DNA from: Eubacterium ruminantium
GTDB lineage: Bacteria; Bacillota; Clostridia; Lachnospirales; Lachnospiraceae
NCBI GenBank assembly: GCA_900108205.1
Contig: FNUU01000014.1
Span: forward strand, 1-64,000
Length of the DNA stretch: 64,000 bases
Reading direction: 5' to 3'
Positions 7,921 to 18,700 of the stretch are shown here, piece by piece (position 1 is the first letter of the stretch; every line of letters starts with the position of its first letter). A program made the position numbers and the translations under genes. The notes below the pieces were generated by a model that did not search any database, was not told where the DNA came from, and saw only the letters and a list, made by a program, of their open reading frames with translations.

Positions 7921-8628
7921 TTATAACCTATACTCCGGGTTCACATGACCATCCTGGCTCATGAGCGATTCGAGTGCCTGCGCTCTTGCTTTAAGCTCCA
8001 TTGAGCCGAATTTATATATCTCATTCTTCTTATCAACCAAAGCAATCAAGAGTTTTTTAGATGAATTCATTACTTCTTCTTCAGTATCTGAGATGATTTC
8101 CTCATCAACATTTGCATCCACGTATTCCATATAAGTTGACGCAAGTTCAAGAGTCTCCGGAATATAGTATTCATAGAACTCTGTCATATCCGTTGAGTAG
8201 ATACCCTCAAACTTGGTTATCGACTCCTGAAGAGTATTCATTTCATCTGATAGATCGTTATAAACATCTTCCATCTTAGCCGGAAGCTTACACTCTATTA
8301 GCATATCGCATGCCTCAGCGAATCCAGGTAATGATCTTCCCTCGACAAGTGCCATGAATCTCTCGGTATCGAGTTTTGGTTTCTCGTCTACCGGTTTTTT
8401 CTCTCCTACACCAGTTCCATGCAATACGGCACCACCTGCACCAAAACCACCGGAACCTCCAAAATCAAGTTCAGAGTCACCATCAGTCTCAACCTCATCA
8501 AACATACCTCCAAAAGCCTTCAGCTCCTGAGATATCTCGCCACCCAAACCGGAGGTATAGATGAAACTAGTCTTAGATTCTTTGGTCCAAGCTTTATTCA
8601 CTTCTTCCCAAAAAGTTCTATCTATCAT
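7921..8628 (-). CDS. XpaC-like protein (partner of TelA)
   Basis: The C-terminal half matches the XpaC/5-bromo-4-chloroindolyl phosphate hydrolysis family: predicted long helices with FYEYYIPETLELASTYMEY, the typical F-x-YYIPETLK signature. The N-terminal half carries a low-complexity Gly-rich linker (DFGGSGGFGAGGA). It has no catalytic motif, and family members are probably structural. The start ATG overlaps the stop of the AddB-like gene (ATGA), so the two are translationally coupled. XpaC and TelA are neighbours in many Bacillota genomes, and this adjacency ties the riboswitch operon to the downstream TelA unit. Confidence 0.68.
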   Translation of the reverse strand: MIDRTFWEEVNKAWTKESKTSFIYTSGLGGEISQELKAFGGMFDEVETDGDSELDFGGSGGFGAGGAVLHGTGVGEKKPVDEKPKLDTERFMALVEGRSLPGFAEACDMLIECKLPAKMEDVYNDLSDEMNTLQESITKFEGIYSTDMTEFYEYYIPETLELASTYMEYVDANVDEEIISDTEEEVMNSSKKLLIALVDKKNEIYKFGSMELKARAQALESLMSQDGHVNPEYRL

Positions 8629-11201
8629 CTGTCATCCCCCTTGTAATCAACTCCGAACAGTGACCTTCTGCAATATGTAGCATGAGGACAGAACACGCAT
8701 ATCTTCTCATTATCCGGTCCTATATTTGTATACTCAATATTCTTTCTGCCATACTGACTCATAAGCATATCAGCCTGACTCTTTGCCGCTTTAAATACAT
8801 CTTTATCTAGGAATTTCAGATTGATCCTGTAATCTGTATATGCCTTATCCCTGAAGTCAGTATATCCTCCCTCGTTATAAGGAAGATCCCAACGTTTAGC
8901 ATCATCTATTATCTGACGCTTCTCTGCCTTACGTATCCCCGGGATCAGTTCAAATACCTGCTCAGCGATATATTCAATATCATATTTACCTTCAAGCAAA
9001 GTGTTCAATGCCTGAATATACCGCACAATAGCCATATTCTGCTGATATTCATTTCTATACACCGGACTATCGTTCAAAATGTAACTGTAAACAAATCTCA
9101 TAGGGCAGAGCGAGTATTCCAGTTCTGCCTCGTATTGATATTTATTCTCTGATCTTGTGATATCAAAGGTCTTATCCAGTTTCTTGATAGCTCGTATGTC
9201 AGAAACATGCTGCAGATTAATATTCCTTATTTCGCATTCCTGAATCTTTGAATTTGTCAACTTATCAAGAAGTGTAACATACGGTGAAGGTGAAAGCAGC
9301 TTATCTCCCTGCTTCTGTATCCACGATATCTCAACATCATCATTCTGTAATGCTATATATGTATAATATCTATTTGACAATGCAGTCAGTTTATTATTAT
9401 CCAGCCATTCCCTAACATAGCTGTTATGAGTATTCTTGTAGACGTCTTCAAGAAGTTTCTCATCGAGCGGCCAGCTATATCTGCCATAAGCCCCAGGCAG
9501 TTTCTGAATATCAGCCATGCATATATGAACCTTGCCTTTTGATGCTATCGGAGCTGATTCAACCTGGAAAATATTAAACACAAGTATGCCCGGTCGATCT
9601 TTTTTAACCTCTTCATCATCAAGCTTATCATTCATATAGTAGAGCATAGCTGCCGCAAGATCTCCCGGATAGCACAGAAAGTCTCTTACATGCTCACTAG
9701 CCAAGGCGTCAAAGATCTTCTTAACTGTCTCCCGTTCTTTCACAAACAACTCACTCGGCATACCATCATTCATCTGAAGCATCGCATCAAGCTTGCTCAT
9801 ATGTTTTTGAATAGAAACCGGTTCGTTCTTTCCAAAAAGCGTATTTGCCATCTTGATGAGCTGTTTCATTACACCGATAACAGCTTCCATCTTCTCTTCT
9901 TCAACTGAGAAAACGGCGAAATTCTTGAATGGATTACCCAAGAGTTCTTTAGCCTTAACCGTTTCCTTATTACCGGAATCCACTTTAAACTGATCGACTG
10001 CATCATCATATGCATCACAGAGAATATTAAGCCTCTCCTGCCAATCATTAATCGAATAACAATTATCAAAGTACGGGAGTATCCTCTCAAGCGGTTCAGT
10101 ATATTTTGTACTGCTTCGTCCTTTATATGATAGCCACCCAGAAGCAAAGCATTTTCTAAGTCCATCCTGAGTAAGCGTTATACACTCCAGATTCTCGTCC
10201 CACATCTTATGAAGTGTATATATAAATTGACCAATCGGATATGCCAAAAGATTCCTAACCTCATAGTTTTCAGGGAAATAATCCCTAAGCATTTTGTTTG
10301 CTGCATGGTCATCAGCGGAATATATATAATATCCGTCATCCTTAATACGTTTTATATCTTCAATAAATTCAATTGTATTTCTATACTTTATCAGTTTTAG
10401 ATTATCCGCTCTTGTCGTCGCACCGGTTTCAAATATCTCTCCCAGAGGATTTGTCTTTGAAACCTTCTGCCTTATCCACTCTTTCCTCGAAGGAAAACCA
10501 TTCTTTTCTGTATAGAGATGGTTCCATATTTCATTTGCATATGGATAACGTTCGTCATCCTGAATTAGCGCAATTATCTCAAAGCCCGCTTTAACGAAAC
10601 ATTCATAAACAAATCTCTGAATCGGCGTGAAAAACTGAAAACCATTCAGGATGATTTTCTTTCCTCTCATATCAACCTTAAGATTCTCCATTGCCGCTTC
10701 AACCGCTTTAGTAAAGTTTTCTGGATCTCTATACGTAGTCAGTTTCTTCCTAAAATCAGAAATCGTATTATCTGATTCAATCAGAGTATTCCACATCTCT
10801 TTAAAGATTCTGATATCCCTGTCATCATCAACGATATCAGCCGGTTTCACCTGGGCTTCTTCAAGTTTTATAATATTATTGATGGCTACATTTATATTTT
10901 TCTTGCAGCCAAAAAGCCATTCTCTTTCATATTTATCCGTAGTACGGTATATTCTTTCACGAATAAAATGATTAAGCATTGTTACATATTTGAACCTCTG
11001 GCTTGCATCATTCCATCCAAAGAACAGGTATTTTTCAAATACATTAAAGCTGACTATCTTCTTCTTAAGCGCTGGGATCTTAAATCTGATTGAAGATATT
11101 TCCTTCGACATGGCAATCTGCGGCAATGTCAGAATCTCACTATAGAAAGGTGCGCTTTTCAACTCTGATATATTTGCATATGAATAAACCTTATTACTCA
11201 T
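8625..11201 (-). CDS. AddB-like helicase/nuclease subunit with Fe-S cysteines but no nuclease core
   Basis: This 858-residue protein follows a UvrD/AddA-type helicase gene and overlaps it by eight bases. A RecB/AddB-like end is visible: EYSLCPMRFVYSY supplies the first cysteine (C699) and CVFCPHATYC near the C-terminus supplies C835, C838 and C844, the same C...C-x2-C-x5-C pattern that holds the 4Fe-4S cluster in AddB. In Bacillus subtilis AddB the first and second cysteines are about 320 residues apart, enclosing the nuclease; here only about 135 residues lie between them, and the expected Asp and Asp-Tyr-Lys motifs are absent. The N-terminal region resembles an inactivated helicase (no Walker A). 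It probably pairs with the helicase at 11194-13659 as a DNA-scanning or end-binding subunit without nuclease activity. Confidence 0.72.
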   Translation of the reverse strand: MSNKVYSYANISELKSAPFYSEILTLPQIAMSKEISSIRFKIPALKKKIVSFNVFEKYLFFGWNDASQRFKYVTMLNHFIRERIYRTTDKYEREWLFGCKKNINVAINNIIKLEEAQVKPADIVDDDRDIRIFKEMWNTLIESDNTISDFRKKLTTYRDPENFTKAVEAAMENLKVDMRGKKIILNGFQFFTPIQRFVYECFVKAGFEIIALIQDDERYPYANEIWNHLYTEKNGFPSRKEWIRQKVSKTNPLGEIFETGATTRADNLKLIKYRNTIEFIEDIKRIKDDGYYIYSADDHAANKMLRDYFPENYEVRNLLAYPIGQFIYTLHKMWDENLECITLTQDGLRKCFASGWLSYKGRSSTKYTEPLERILPYFDNCYSINDWQERLNILCDAYDDAVDQFKVDSGNKETVKAKELLGNPFKNFAVFSVEEEKMEAVIGVMKQLIKMANTLFGKNEPVSIQKHMSKLDAMLQMNDGMPSELFVKERETVKKIFDALASEHVRDFLCYPGDLAAAMLYYMNDKLDDEEVKKDRPGILVFNIFQVESAPIASKGKVHICMADIQKLPGAYGRYSWPLDEKLLEDVYKNTHNSYVREWLDNNKLTALSNRYYTYIALQNDDVEISWIQKQGDKLLSPSPYVTLLDKLTNSKIQECEIRNINLQHVSDIRAIKKLDKTFDITRSENKYQYEAELEYSLCPMRFVYSYILNDSPVYRNEYQQNMAIVRYIQALNTLLEGKYDIEYIAEQVFELIPGIRKAEKRQIIDDAKRWDLPYNEGGYTDFRDKAYTDYRINLKFLDKDVFKAAKSQADMLMSQYGRKNIEYTNIGPDNEKICVFCPHATYCRRSLFGVDYKGDDR

Positions 11202-13659
11202 TTATCAGCCCCACCTTTCTTATAAGAGTTGACCAGCTCTCATAACTATCCTTGTTATTAACCAGCAGAACAAGCTTATTGATTGCTCTGGTCATAGCTA
11301 CATAGAGGATACGTGTTTCCTCAGCTGTACCCTTTCTTATATCCTCAAGCCTAAGCTCTTTATACCATTTATTGCTAATACTACTTGCAAGGTCTCTTTT
11401 ATATATCCAACCAACCTTTCTGTCATTGACCAAAATCTTAGTCTCTTCTCTAGGCATCAAACCGCCACTCATCGCCGGCATTATTACTGTATCAAACTCC
11501 AGTCCTTTCGACTTATGAACAGTCATGATATAAACGCTCTTATAATCATCAGCCATATCTATATCAGGTTCTTTATCTTCCCTGTTGGTTGCAATCATAA
11601 GTGTCAGATAAACATACAGATCATAGAGTGTTGCAAACTCGCCATCCATTCTCTGCTGGATCATTTCCATGAGTTTATCAAGATTAAGTCTATAACGCTT
11701 TGCATCTATCATTGCCTGCCTGTTAAGAGCTGCCTCTGGCATATTTCTGACATACAGATCAGCCTTATCCTTAGCGATGAAATTATCAATGATATTCTCG
11801 TTCTCTACCAATTCCTTTACAACAGACAGAACAGGTTTGATCCTGAATTCTTTCTGATACTCTATCCACCTTGTTTCAGCCATGTACGGAGCCAGATATT
11901 TTCTCAGTTCTCTATCGTCACCCTTACATTTCTCCATGTCTTTTATACTCATAGGTGTTGTGTACCTGGCGTATGCAGTCATAAGATAATTAAACATGTA
12001 TATCGGCTGATCAACGAAAATATATGAACTGATCATCGCGTAGAAATCTCTCACCGCACGCGATCTGAAGAATGGTCTGTCAGAGTTAAGCACAACAGTC
12101 TTGCCATGATTACGGCAAAGATTGGCTATACCCTCCGCTCTCTTTACGCCTCTTACAAGTACAGCTACTCTGGACTTACTGCTTGGTTTCTTTCTTCCCG
12201 CTTTTATATCAAGCTCAAGAGATTCCAGAGCATCATCAATTGCCTCTAAAGTGAGCCTATCATAATCACGATCATCCTCTACAAGTGTCATATCAACGGT
12301 ACCGATGTCTCTGTTAAACGGACGCACTGACTCTTCGTACTTGAGATAGCCTTCTTCTGACCAATCAAAGAAATACTTCTCCATATTCTTCATCAGATTG
12401 CTACATGTACGGTAATTATTTCTCAGGCTGAAATACTGAAGATTACCTTCCATCTCATCATCAAGGATATCAAAGGCTGCATCTGTAGCGCCCTTGAAGC
12501 CATAAATACTCTGCTTAACATCTCCAACCACAAACAGATTAACCCCAATATCCTTTACTAACTTAGCAAAAGACATTATCTGAGTTGCATCAGTATCCTG
12601 GAATTCATCCACAAAGAGGAACTTCATATCAAGTCCATCGCAGTTTATTCTCTCATCAAGCATATAATGGCCAAAATCAAAGAACAGATCATTAATTGAA
12701 ATAGCATTTGCATCAAGTTTAATCTGTTTATATCGCTCCTCAAATCTCACAAGAACAGCTTTTATAACTCTCTGTAATTCTCCTACCGATGACTGTGATT
12801 CACCCCAGTCCTTCTCTAAAACTTCCGAAATCGTATAGCCCTTTTTAGTTAGCTCCATCCAATATTTATCGATAAGTCTGCTCGCTTCCGAATAATTGAT
12901 TCCTATCTGTCCGGAAATAGCCCTCTTATCACTCAGTTCTTCAGAGAGCAGATCCTTTATAAGGTCTTTTCTATCCTTCTCCATAGGAGTAATCTGAAGA
13001 TCTCTTCCGAATCCAACACCGGATCCAAAACGCTTAAACAGATCATAAGCCAGGCTATCAATTGTACTAATATGCATCTGTGACTGCTGCTCCAGCCAAG
13101 TCAAATACCTCTTATTCTTCGTAAGGGAATACTTTTTCATCAGCATCTCCTGAAGCCTGTCATTCATCTGGTTGGTAGCTTCGTTGGTAAATGTGATCAT
13201 ATAAATTTCAGACATATCAAGTCCCGGAACCATATGCATGAGATAAAGAATTCTGTCGATCATAACAGTCGTCTTACCGGTACCTGCAGATGCTTTAACA
13301 ACTATATTGGAATCAGGAGCATTATGCTCAACCCGGTACTGGGCAGCGTTAAACTGAAGGATGTTATCTTCCAAGTAGTTAATCAGTACTCTGTATGTAT
13401 CAGAGATTCCCATGCCATCGATGATTATTGCCGGCTGAATAGTTCGTCCTATACCTTGCTCATCTCTTATAGTTTCCAAGTCAAACATCTGTAAAAAGAA
13501 CGCATCAGCAAAAGGTTTATATGCTTCTCGGAGCCTTGATTTGTCCGCAGACGAACCAAACCAGAAAACCTTGATGCCTTCATTCAGGTAGGTTCTGATG
13601 TCGTTGATGTAATTATTCAATTCTTGTTTAAAATATAAGATCGAATATTTTGGATTCAT
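11194..13659 (-). CDS. UvrD/AddA-type superfamily 1 DNA helicase (B)
   Basis: The motifs are complete: Walker A ASAGTGKTT (residues 123-131), TFTNEAT (motif Ia), FVDEFQDTD (motif II), GDVKQSIYGFKGA (motif III), NNYRT (motif IV), TVHKSKGLEFD (motif V) and LYVAMTRA (motif VI). These define a UvrD/RecB/AddA helicase of 3'-5' polarity. At 821 residues it lacks the C-terminal nuclease of AddA. About 110 N-terminal residues precede the helicase core. The start was set at the ATG after CGGAGTGACT, two bases beyond the drmB stop. With the AddB-like protein it resembles an AddAB pair; with DrmA/DrmB and a second helicase it makes an unusual four-motor set. Confidence 0.9.
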   Translation of the reverse strand: MNPKYSILYFKQELNNYINDIRTYLNEGIKVFWFGSSADKSRLREAYKPFADAFFLQMFDLETIRDEQGIGRTIQPAIIIDGMGISDTYRVLINYLEDNILQFNAAQYRVEHNAPDSNIVVKASAGTGKTTVMIDRILYLMHMVPGLDMSEIYMITFTNEATNQMNDRLQEMLMKKYSLTKNKRYLTWLEQQSQMHISTIDSLAYDLFKRFGSGVGFGRDLQITPMEKDRKDLIKDLLSEELSDKRAISGQIGINYSEASRLIDKYWMELTKKGYTISEVLEKDWGESQSSVGELQRVIKAVLVRFEERYKQIKLDANAISINDLFFDFGHYMLDERINCDGLDMKFLFVDEFQDTDATQIMSFAKLVKDIGVNLFVVGDVKQSIYGFKGATDAAFDILDDEMEGNLQYFSLRNNYRTCSNLMKNMEKYFFDWSEEGYLKYEESVRPFNRDIGTVDMTLVEDDRDYDRLTLEAIDDALESLELDIKAGRKKPSSKSRVAVLVRGVKRAEGIANLCRNHGKTVVLNSDRPFFRSRAVRDFYAMISSYIFVDQPIYMFNYLMTAYARYTTPMSIKDMEKCKGDDRELRKYLAPYMAETRWIEYQKEFRIKPVLSVVKELVENENIIDNFIAKDKADLYVRNMPEAALNRQAMIDAKRYRLNLDKLMEMIQQRMDGEFATLYDLYVYLTLMIATNREDKEPDIDMADDYKSVYIMTVHKSKGLEFDTVIMPAMSGGLMPREETKILVNDRKVGWIYKRDLASSISNKWYKELRLEDIRKGTAEETRILYVAMTRAINKLVLLVNNKDSYESWSTLIRKVGLINE

Positions 13660-13661
13660 AG

Positions 13662-15701
13662 TCACTCCGTATCGTCTGTTAAACTCCATTTACTACGTCG
13701 ACTCGTTTTTTTCTTCTTTATTTCTACTGTTTTCTCATCGTTTGAATGGTTGTCTTCTTTTGTATTCTCTATAGTTTGTCTATTCTGTTCATCTACCTGC
13801 GCATCACTAATTAGCCTTGTCATAAAGCCAACCGTTCCATCTTCTGGTGTTCCCACAATAGCGGCTCTGTCCAACAAAATATTAACGCATTCACAGGAAG
13901 TCTCCGGCAAAAGTGTACATGCATGACAAGCAGAATAATTCAATGACATATACCCTTGACTTTTCGATTCAATACAAATTGGATCTGTTGAGCACCAAGA
14001 TGCATCATTTAGCATTTCAAGAATTGAATTATGCAATCTATTTCCACTTCCCTCTCTTGCTAAACCTCCAAGACTTCCGTCAGAATCTGTTGCAGCTGTG
14101 TATATAAGAACTCCACACATCTTTTGGGTATTATCCTCTGTCGATGCATATATCTTTTCTTTCAATGATGCAGAGACATATCCACATTTTTCGCTCAGTT
14201 TTCTTATCAATAAATGTGCAAATGTATGAAGCATTACATATCTACAACTATTCTGAGTTATAAGTCTATCCTGAAAATAACTATATTGATACCTGCTGAG
14301 CATTTTAGAGTATCTGCTCTTATTATGTTTTTCCCATTGTTTTACTGCAAATTCATTAAACTCAATAAATATACCTTCTCCAAACAACTCAATGGCAGGC
14401 AACCAATCTAATTCTTCTCTTGAAATTGGCGCACAATCTCTTTCGTTTAATCCCTTCTCTATTCGTTCTTCATCATTACCAACCTTAGAAGGATTAATTC
14501 TCTTGAATCCCTTAATAACCCTTACTTCTCTTAATCTATTTACAATCTTAATCTGATTGATAAAAGGGCTCAATTCAGTAGGAACATATGTAGAACTGGT
14601 TTTGAATAATTCCTCATCCGTATCATCATCGCATAAAGCATTGTATTCGCCTTCTTTAAGTGATTCTTCGGTTATCAACGATGTATCCGCTTCAAAATAA
14701 GCATAATTTATTTCCTGCAAAAATCTGTCATAAGAACACTTAAGTCTTTCAGCATTACTCTTATAAAACATCTTCAAATTGCCTAATCTCATTTTTTCAT
14801 CAGGACAATTCATTGTAAAATCCAAAACCTGTGAATTTGCCAATATAAAATGCTGAATATGTGAGCTATACGGCGGAATAGTTAACGCACTAATCATAGT
14901 AGGATAATATACATTGTTCGCAGTGCGCTGAAGTACTCTTAACATTGCATTGCAATCCTCTTTATCCTCATACCACCCTTTTCCATCTGGATTTTTTCCT
15001 AGCCACGGCATTGATCCATGACACTTAAACCCTCCAAGAGATGTTGGATCCATACTTCCTTGCATTGTAGATACAGCTCCGCACTCACATCTTACTTTAA
15101 TACTCTCTAAGCCTCCCGTGCTTCCCGAATACTCGAGAAACAGTCTAGGATTATCACATTTGGGGCGATCACGATGAACCCAGAAAACATACGGAAATTC
15201 TTCAATATGACCATTTTCACATGCAACCACAAATCTTGAAGGGACAAGTTTAACGTTTCTATTATTCTTATTCTTACAAAACGAGCAATAAATATCGCTG
15301 TTATACTCCGTATTATTGTAGTTACTACTCTTTATCCTGAAATAATAATCAAGGCGTCCACATTCAGGGCAATAACAATACTGAGGAAATCTTTCAACTG
15401 GAATTCCTGTTATACGCTTTGATTTTGTTTGAAGAGATTCCGCTTGAATAAAGAATTCTTTATTCAGAATTTTCTGAAGGTTTCTCTCATATACTTTCAA
15501 TTCCCCAAAAGTCTTTGAACCAATAGTTTTTTCCCAGTTATCAATTCCACACATTATTCCTGAAATGCGCGGAAAATCCAACAATGATCCAGGACCATAT
15601 TTACCAACAATTTGAGATTTTCTGATTTCTCCAGCCCTTTTTAAATAACTTGTCTGGTTATTTTCCACTGTTTCGGAAGGTCTTTTTATTCTCGGCGGCA
15701 T
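13662..15701 (-). CDS. drmB: DrmB (DUF1998 protein of DISARM-type loci)
   Basis: The 679-residue protein has the DrmB layout: an N-terminal zinc-binding Cys set (C109/C111/C114 with C139/C142), and a C-terminal DUF1998 region with LHTFAHLLI (491-499), DGSLGGL (541-547) and a final Cys cluster (C570, C576, C592, C595, C603, C605). DrmB is known from DISARM, where it works with the helicase DrmA to block phage and plasmid DNA. It begins four bases after drmA stops, so they are co-translated. No DrmC phospholipase or DrmM methylase is present in the neighbourhood. The Lys/Arg-rich tail (KKKKTSRRSKW) might bind DNA. Confidence 0.9.
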   Translation of the reverse strand: MPPRIKRPSETVENNQTSYLKRAGEIRKSQIVGKYGPGSLLDFPRISGIMCGIDNWEKTIGSKTFGELKVYERNLQKILNKEFFIQAESLQTKSKRITGIPVERFPQYCYCPECGRLDYYFRIKSSNYNNTEYNSDIYCSFCKNKNNRNVKLVPSRFVVACENGHIEEFPYVFWVHRDRPKCDNPRLFLEYSGSTGGLESIKVRCECGAVSTMQGSMDPTSLGGFKCHGSMPWLGKNPDGKGWYEDKEDCNAMLRVLQRTANNVYYPTMISALTIPPYSSHIQHFILANSQVLDFTMNCPDEKMRLGNLKMFYKSNAERLKCSYDRFLQEINYAYFEADTSLITEESLKEGEYNALCDDDTDEELFKTSSTYVPTELSPFINQIKIVNRLREVRVIKGFKRINPSKVGNDEERIEKGLNERDCAPISREELDWLPAIELFGEGIFIEFNEFAVKQWEKHNKSRYSKMLSRYQYSYFQDRLITQNSCRYVMLHTFAHLLIRKLSEKCGYVSASLKEKIYASTEDNTQKMCGVLIYTAATDSDGSLGGLAREGSGNRLHNSILEMLNDASWCSTDPICIESKSQGYMSLNYSACHACTLLPETSCECVNILLDRAAIVGTPEDGTVGFMTRLISDAQVDEQNRQTIENTKEDNHSNDEKTVEIKKKKTSRRSKWSLTDDTE

Positions 15702-15705
15702 TTTG

Positions 15706-18700
15706 TCACTCCCTTACCACTACATCTATATGCGTTTCTACACTTCTCATAGAATTAAGCGCTCTGAATCGACTTATTTCATTGCTATCATCATCAAACA
15801 GTGATTTTTCTTCATTTTCATAAATCGTACCATGATACTTTAATGTTTCACTGTTTCTAGCTCGTATTTCCCATTCTTCCTCAATCTCATTTATTTCTCG
15901 AGAAACACTGATATACTCTTCTGGATCAACAATTCTGACATAATCCAAAATATATTTTCTAACATTTTCCAGACCAGGCATACTCTTTCTGAATTTAATC
16001 GCATCATTATCTCCCGATAATTCAGGAATATAGTATCTACACAGCATTACATATAATGTTTGTAACGCTCTATCTCTAGCTCTATCTGAGAAAGGTGTTA
16101 CACTGGTTGCCTCCACATACTTGTAAAACGCACTATGGTATGAATAGAATTGTTCATAATGCGATCTATCCCTAGATCTTTCCTGGTTATAAGTAGTAAT
16201 AACTAGTCCCGGAGTCTCACGTCCTACACGGCTTGTTGCCTGTATATACTCAGCTGTAGATTTAGGTTGCCCAACAACGATCATTGTTCCTAACCTAGCT
16301 ATATCCACGCCAACCGATATCATATTGGAAGACAAAAGGAAATCATATGGAGCAGTAGTTCCATCAGAACTATACTTTTCCTGAAGATCATTTTGAATAA
16401 TACTTCCGATGTTTTCACTCTTTTCTCTACTTGTTAATTCTTTATATCTATCGTATCTATCTTGACCTCCCGAAATGTTATATATATCTTTAAACTTATT
16501 ATCCCTAAGATATTTAAATCTGTCTTGAATATTATCAACAACTCTTATGATCGCACCGCCAAGCTCACGTAACGTATTGAAGTATCCGGTAATAGTCCAA
16601 AACGAATCAATAATCTCATCCGAATACCCTTCCATTGTTAAGTATCTTGTCGAGAACAATAGCGACGACATAACTCTTACCATCATAGTAACCGGGCTGG
16701 TTCCTGTTGCCATGCACCCCATGTATAATCTGCTCGGTTTCTGCAATCTATTGGATTTTATTGCAAAAAAAGAATCATTCGCACTAATTCCCTGCGGTGG
16801 AAACTGTGTATAACTTGTAGCATATAAAGCTTTTATCTGCTCATCAGCATTCCTAATAGTAGCCGTAGATGCAATTACCTTGGCCGGCACGCCTTTATAC
16901 TCACACATTCTTTTAAATGCCGCTTCATAAATACCCGTTACAGTACCCAGCGGACCTGATATCAAATGCAATTCGTCTTGAATTATTAGTTCCGGAGGAA
17001 GAAATCCCTGACCAAAAAGATTAAAAGTATCTTCCTTAAATGGAATCTGAGCAAATTTATCAACAGTTGCTACAATATAAGACGGTCTATATCTGTATAT
17101 TTCTTCATCTATCAGATAAACCGGTAATCCTCGTCTAAATGAACACTCATTATTACTACAACAAATAAGCATTCTCTGTTTATTCCTATCACAATGATAG
17201 TTTTCTTCCGTCAGTTTTGAACCACACCACGGACACTTATCAAATTGCTTCGGATTACTACTTTCAGATTGAGGATCAGATTCTCCCTTCAAGATTCTTT
17301 CTGCCATTTCAATTCTATTTGGAGTCAATGCTTTTCCTGCCCACAATCCAATATTTATCTCACCACCAGGAATACCCTCTGATAAACGAATTTGCTCACA
17401 AGCACATATCATTGCGGAAGCGCGTTCAAATTGTTGAAAAGTTAACAGTCTTAATGTATAACGCATCAATACTGTAACCCCATCTCCGTCCGAACCATAT
17501 CTAAGTCGCCTTAGAAAAATAACAAATGCAGATATTCCCAAATACGCTTCAGTTTTACCTCCGCCTGTCGGGAACCACAGCAAATCCACTTTTTTTCTTT
17601 CATCATTTTTAGGATCCGAAAATGATATTATTTCCTGTAAGAAAAAGGCAAGCTGAAAAGGATACCATGTAATCTCTCTATCATTAATCACGCTACCATG
17701 ATTGTTTAGCATTTGTTTTCTTTGCATAAGCATTGCTCTATTAGCATACTGAAAAGCCTGAAATACCAAATCATCTTGAAGACATTCAATAGATTTCATG
17801 ATTCTATTATATGTCTGTTCACAATTTGATATGTTTTGTTCAGCTGAATCCTTATATCCTTTTTCTATATCTTTTAATTTATTTTTTAACGACTCAATCC
17901 ACCTTTGGTAATTGCTCATCCACTCATGTAGATCATTGATAATGATTCTTTTTTCAGATGAACATAGGTATGACATTGAGAGGATATCACTCTTATTATC
18001 TACAAGAGGCATCATTTGTAATAATTCGTATTGTGGGAAGAAATCTGTTGCAATATATCTCTGTCCATCAACCACATAATCTTTAACAGCACATCCATGC
18101 CCAGATGCATAAGTTTTCTCATCAGAATAAAGCATATTCAAATTCTGTAATTCTTTATCCTTGCTGATTTGAACATTTTTTCTAACATCAACAAACGCAT
18201 CTATCCCCTCAGATGTTATAATTATCTCCGGTTGGAAATATGTATATTGGTTTTCTTCATATCTTGATCTAAACTCTTCATATTGGTTAATCAATGAAAC
18301 TGTTATAGTCTTTGTACCATCTTCATATGTTTTATGTAGAATAATACTTAAATCAAGATAAGCATCAACCTGCTCCGATAGGCTCTTACCAATCGACAAA
18401 TCTTTTAGTTTAATTCTTATCCAATCCGTTTCTATTGGGCTCCGCTTCCACAACCTACGATTGATTACCTTTTTATCCTCTATATTCTTATCATATATTT
18501 CCTCAAGCAGATATTTAGCACATCTAACCTTAATCAATATAGAGTCAACGTCTTTATTTGTAGAAATAGACAAGCCACAAGAAGATGGCATCTTTCCATT
18601 ATTCAATCCCATCAAATCTTCATCATCAAGTTCGCCTAAGTCGTCCGCCTGAGCAAACATATAATACTTAGTCATTGATCCTCTTGGATACAGTTTACCA

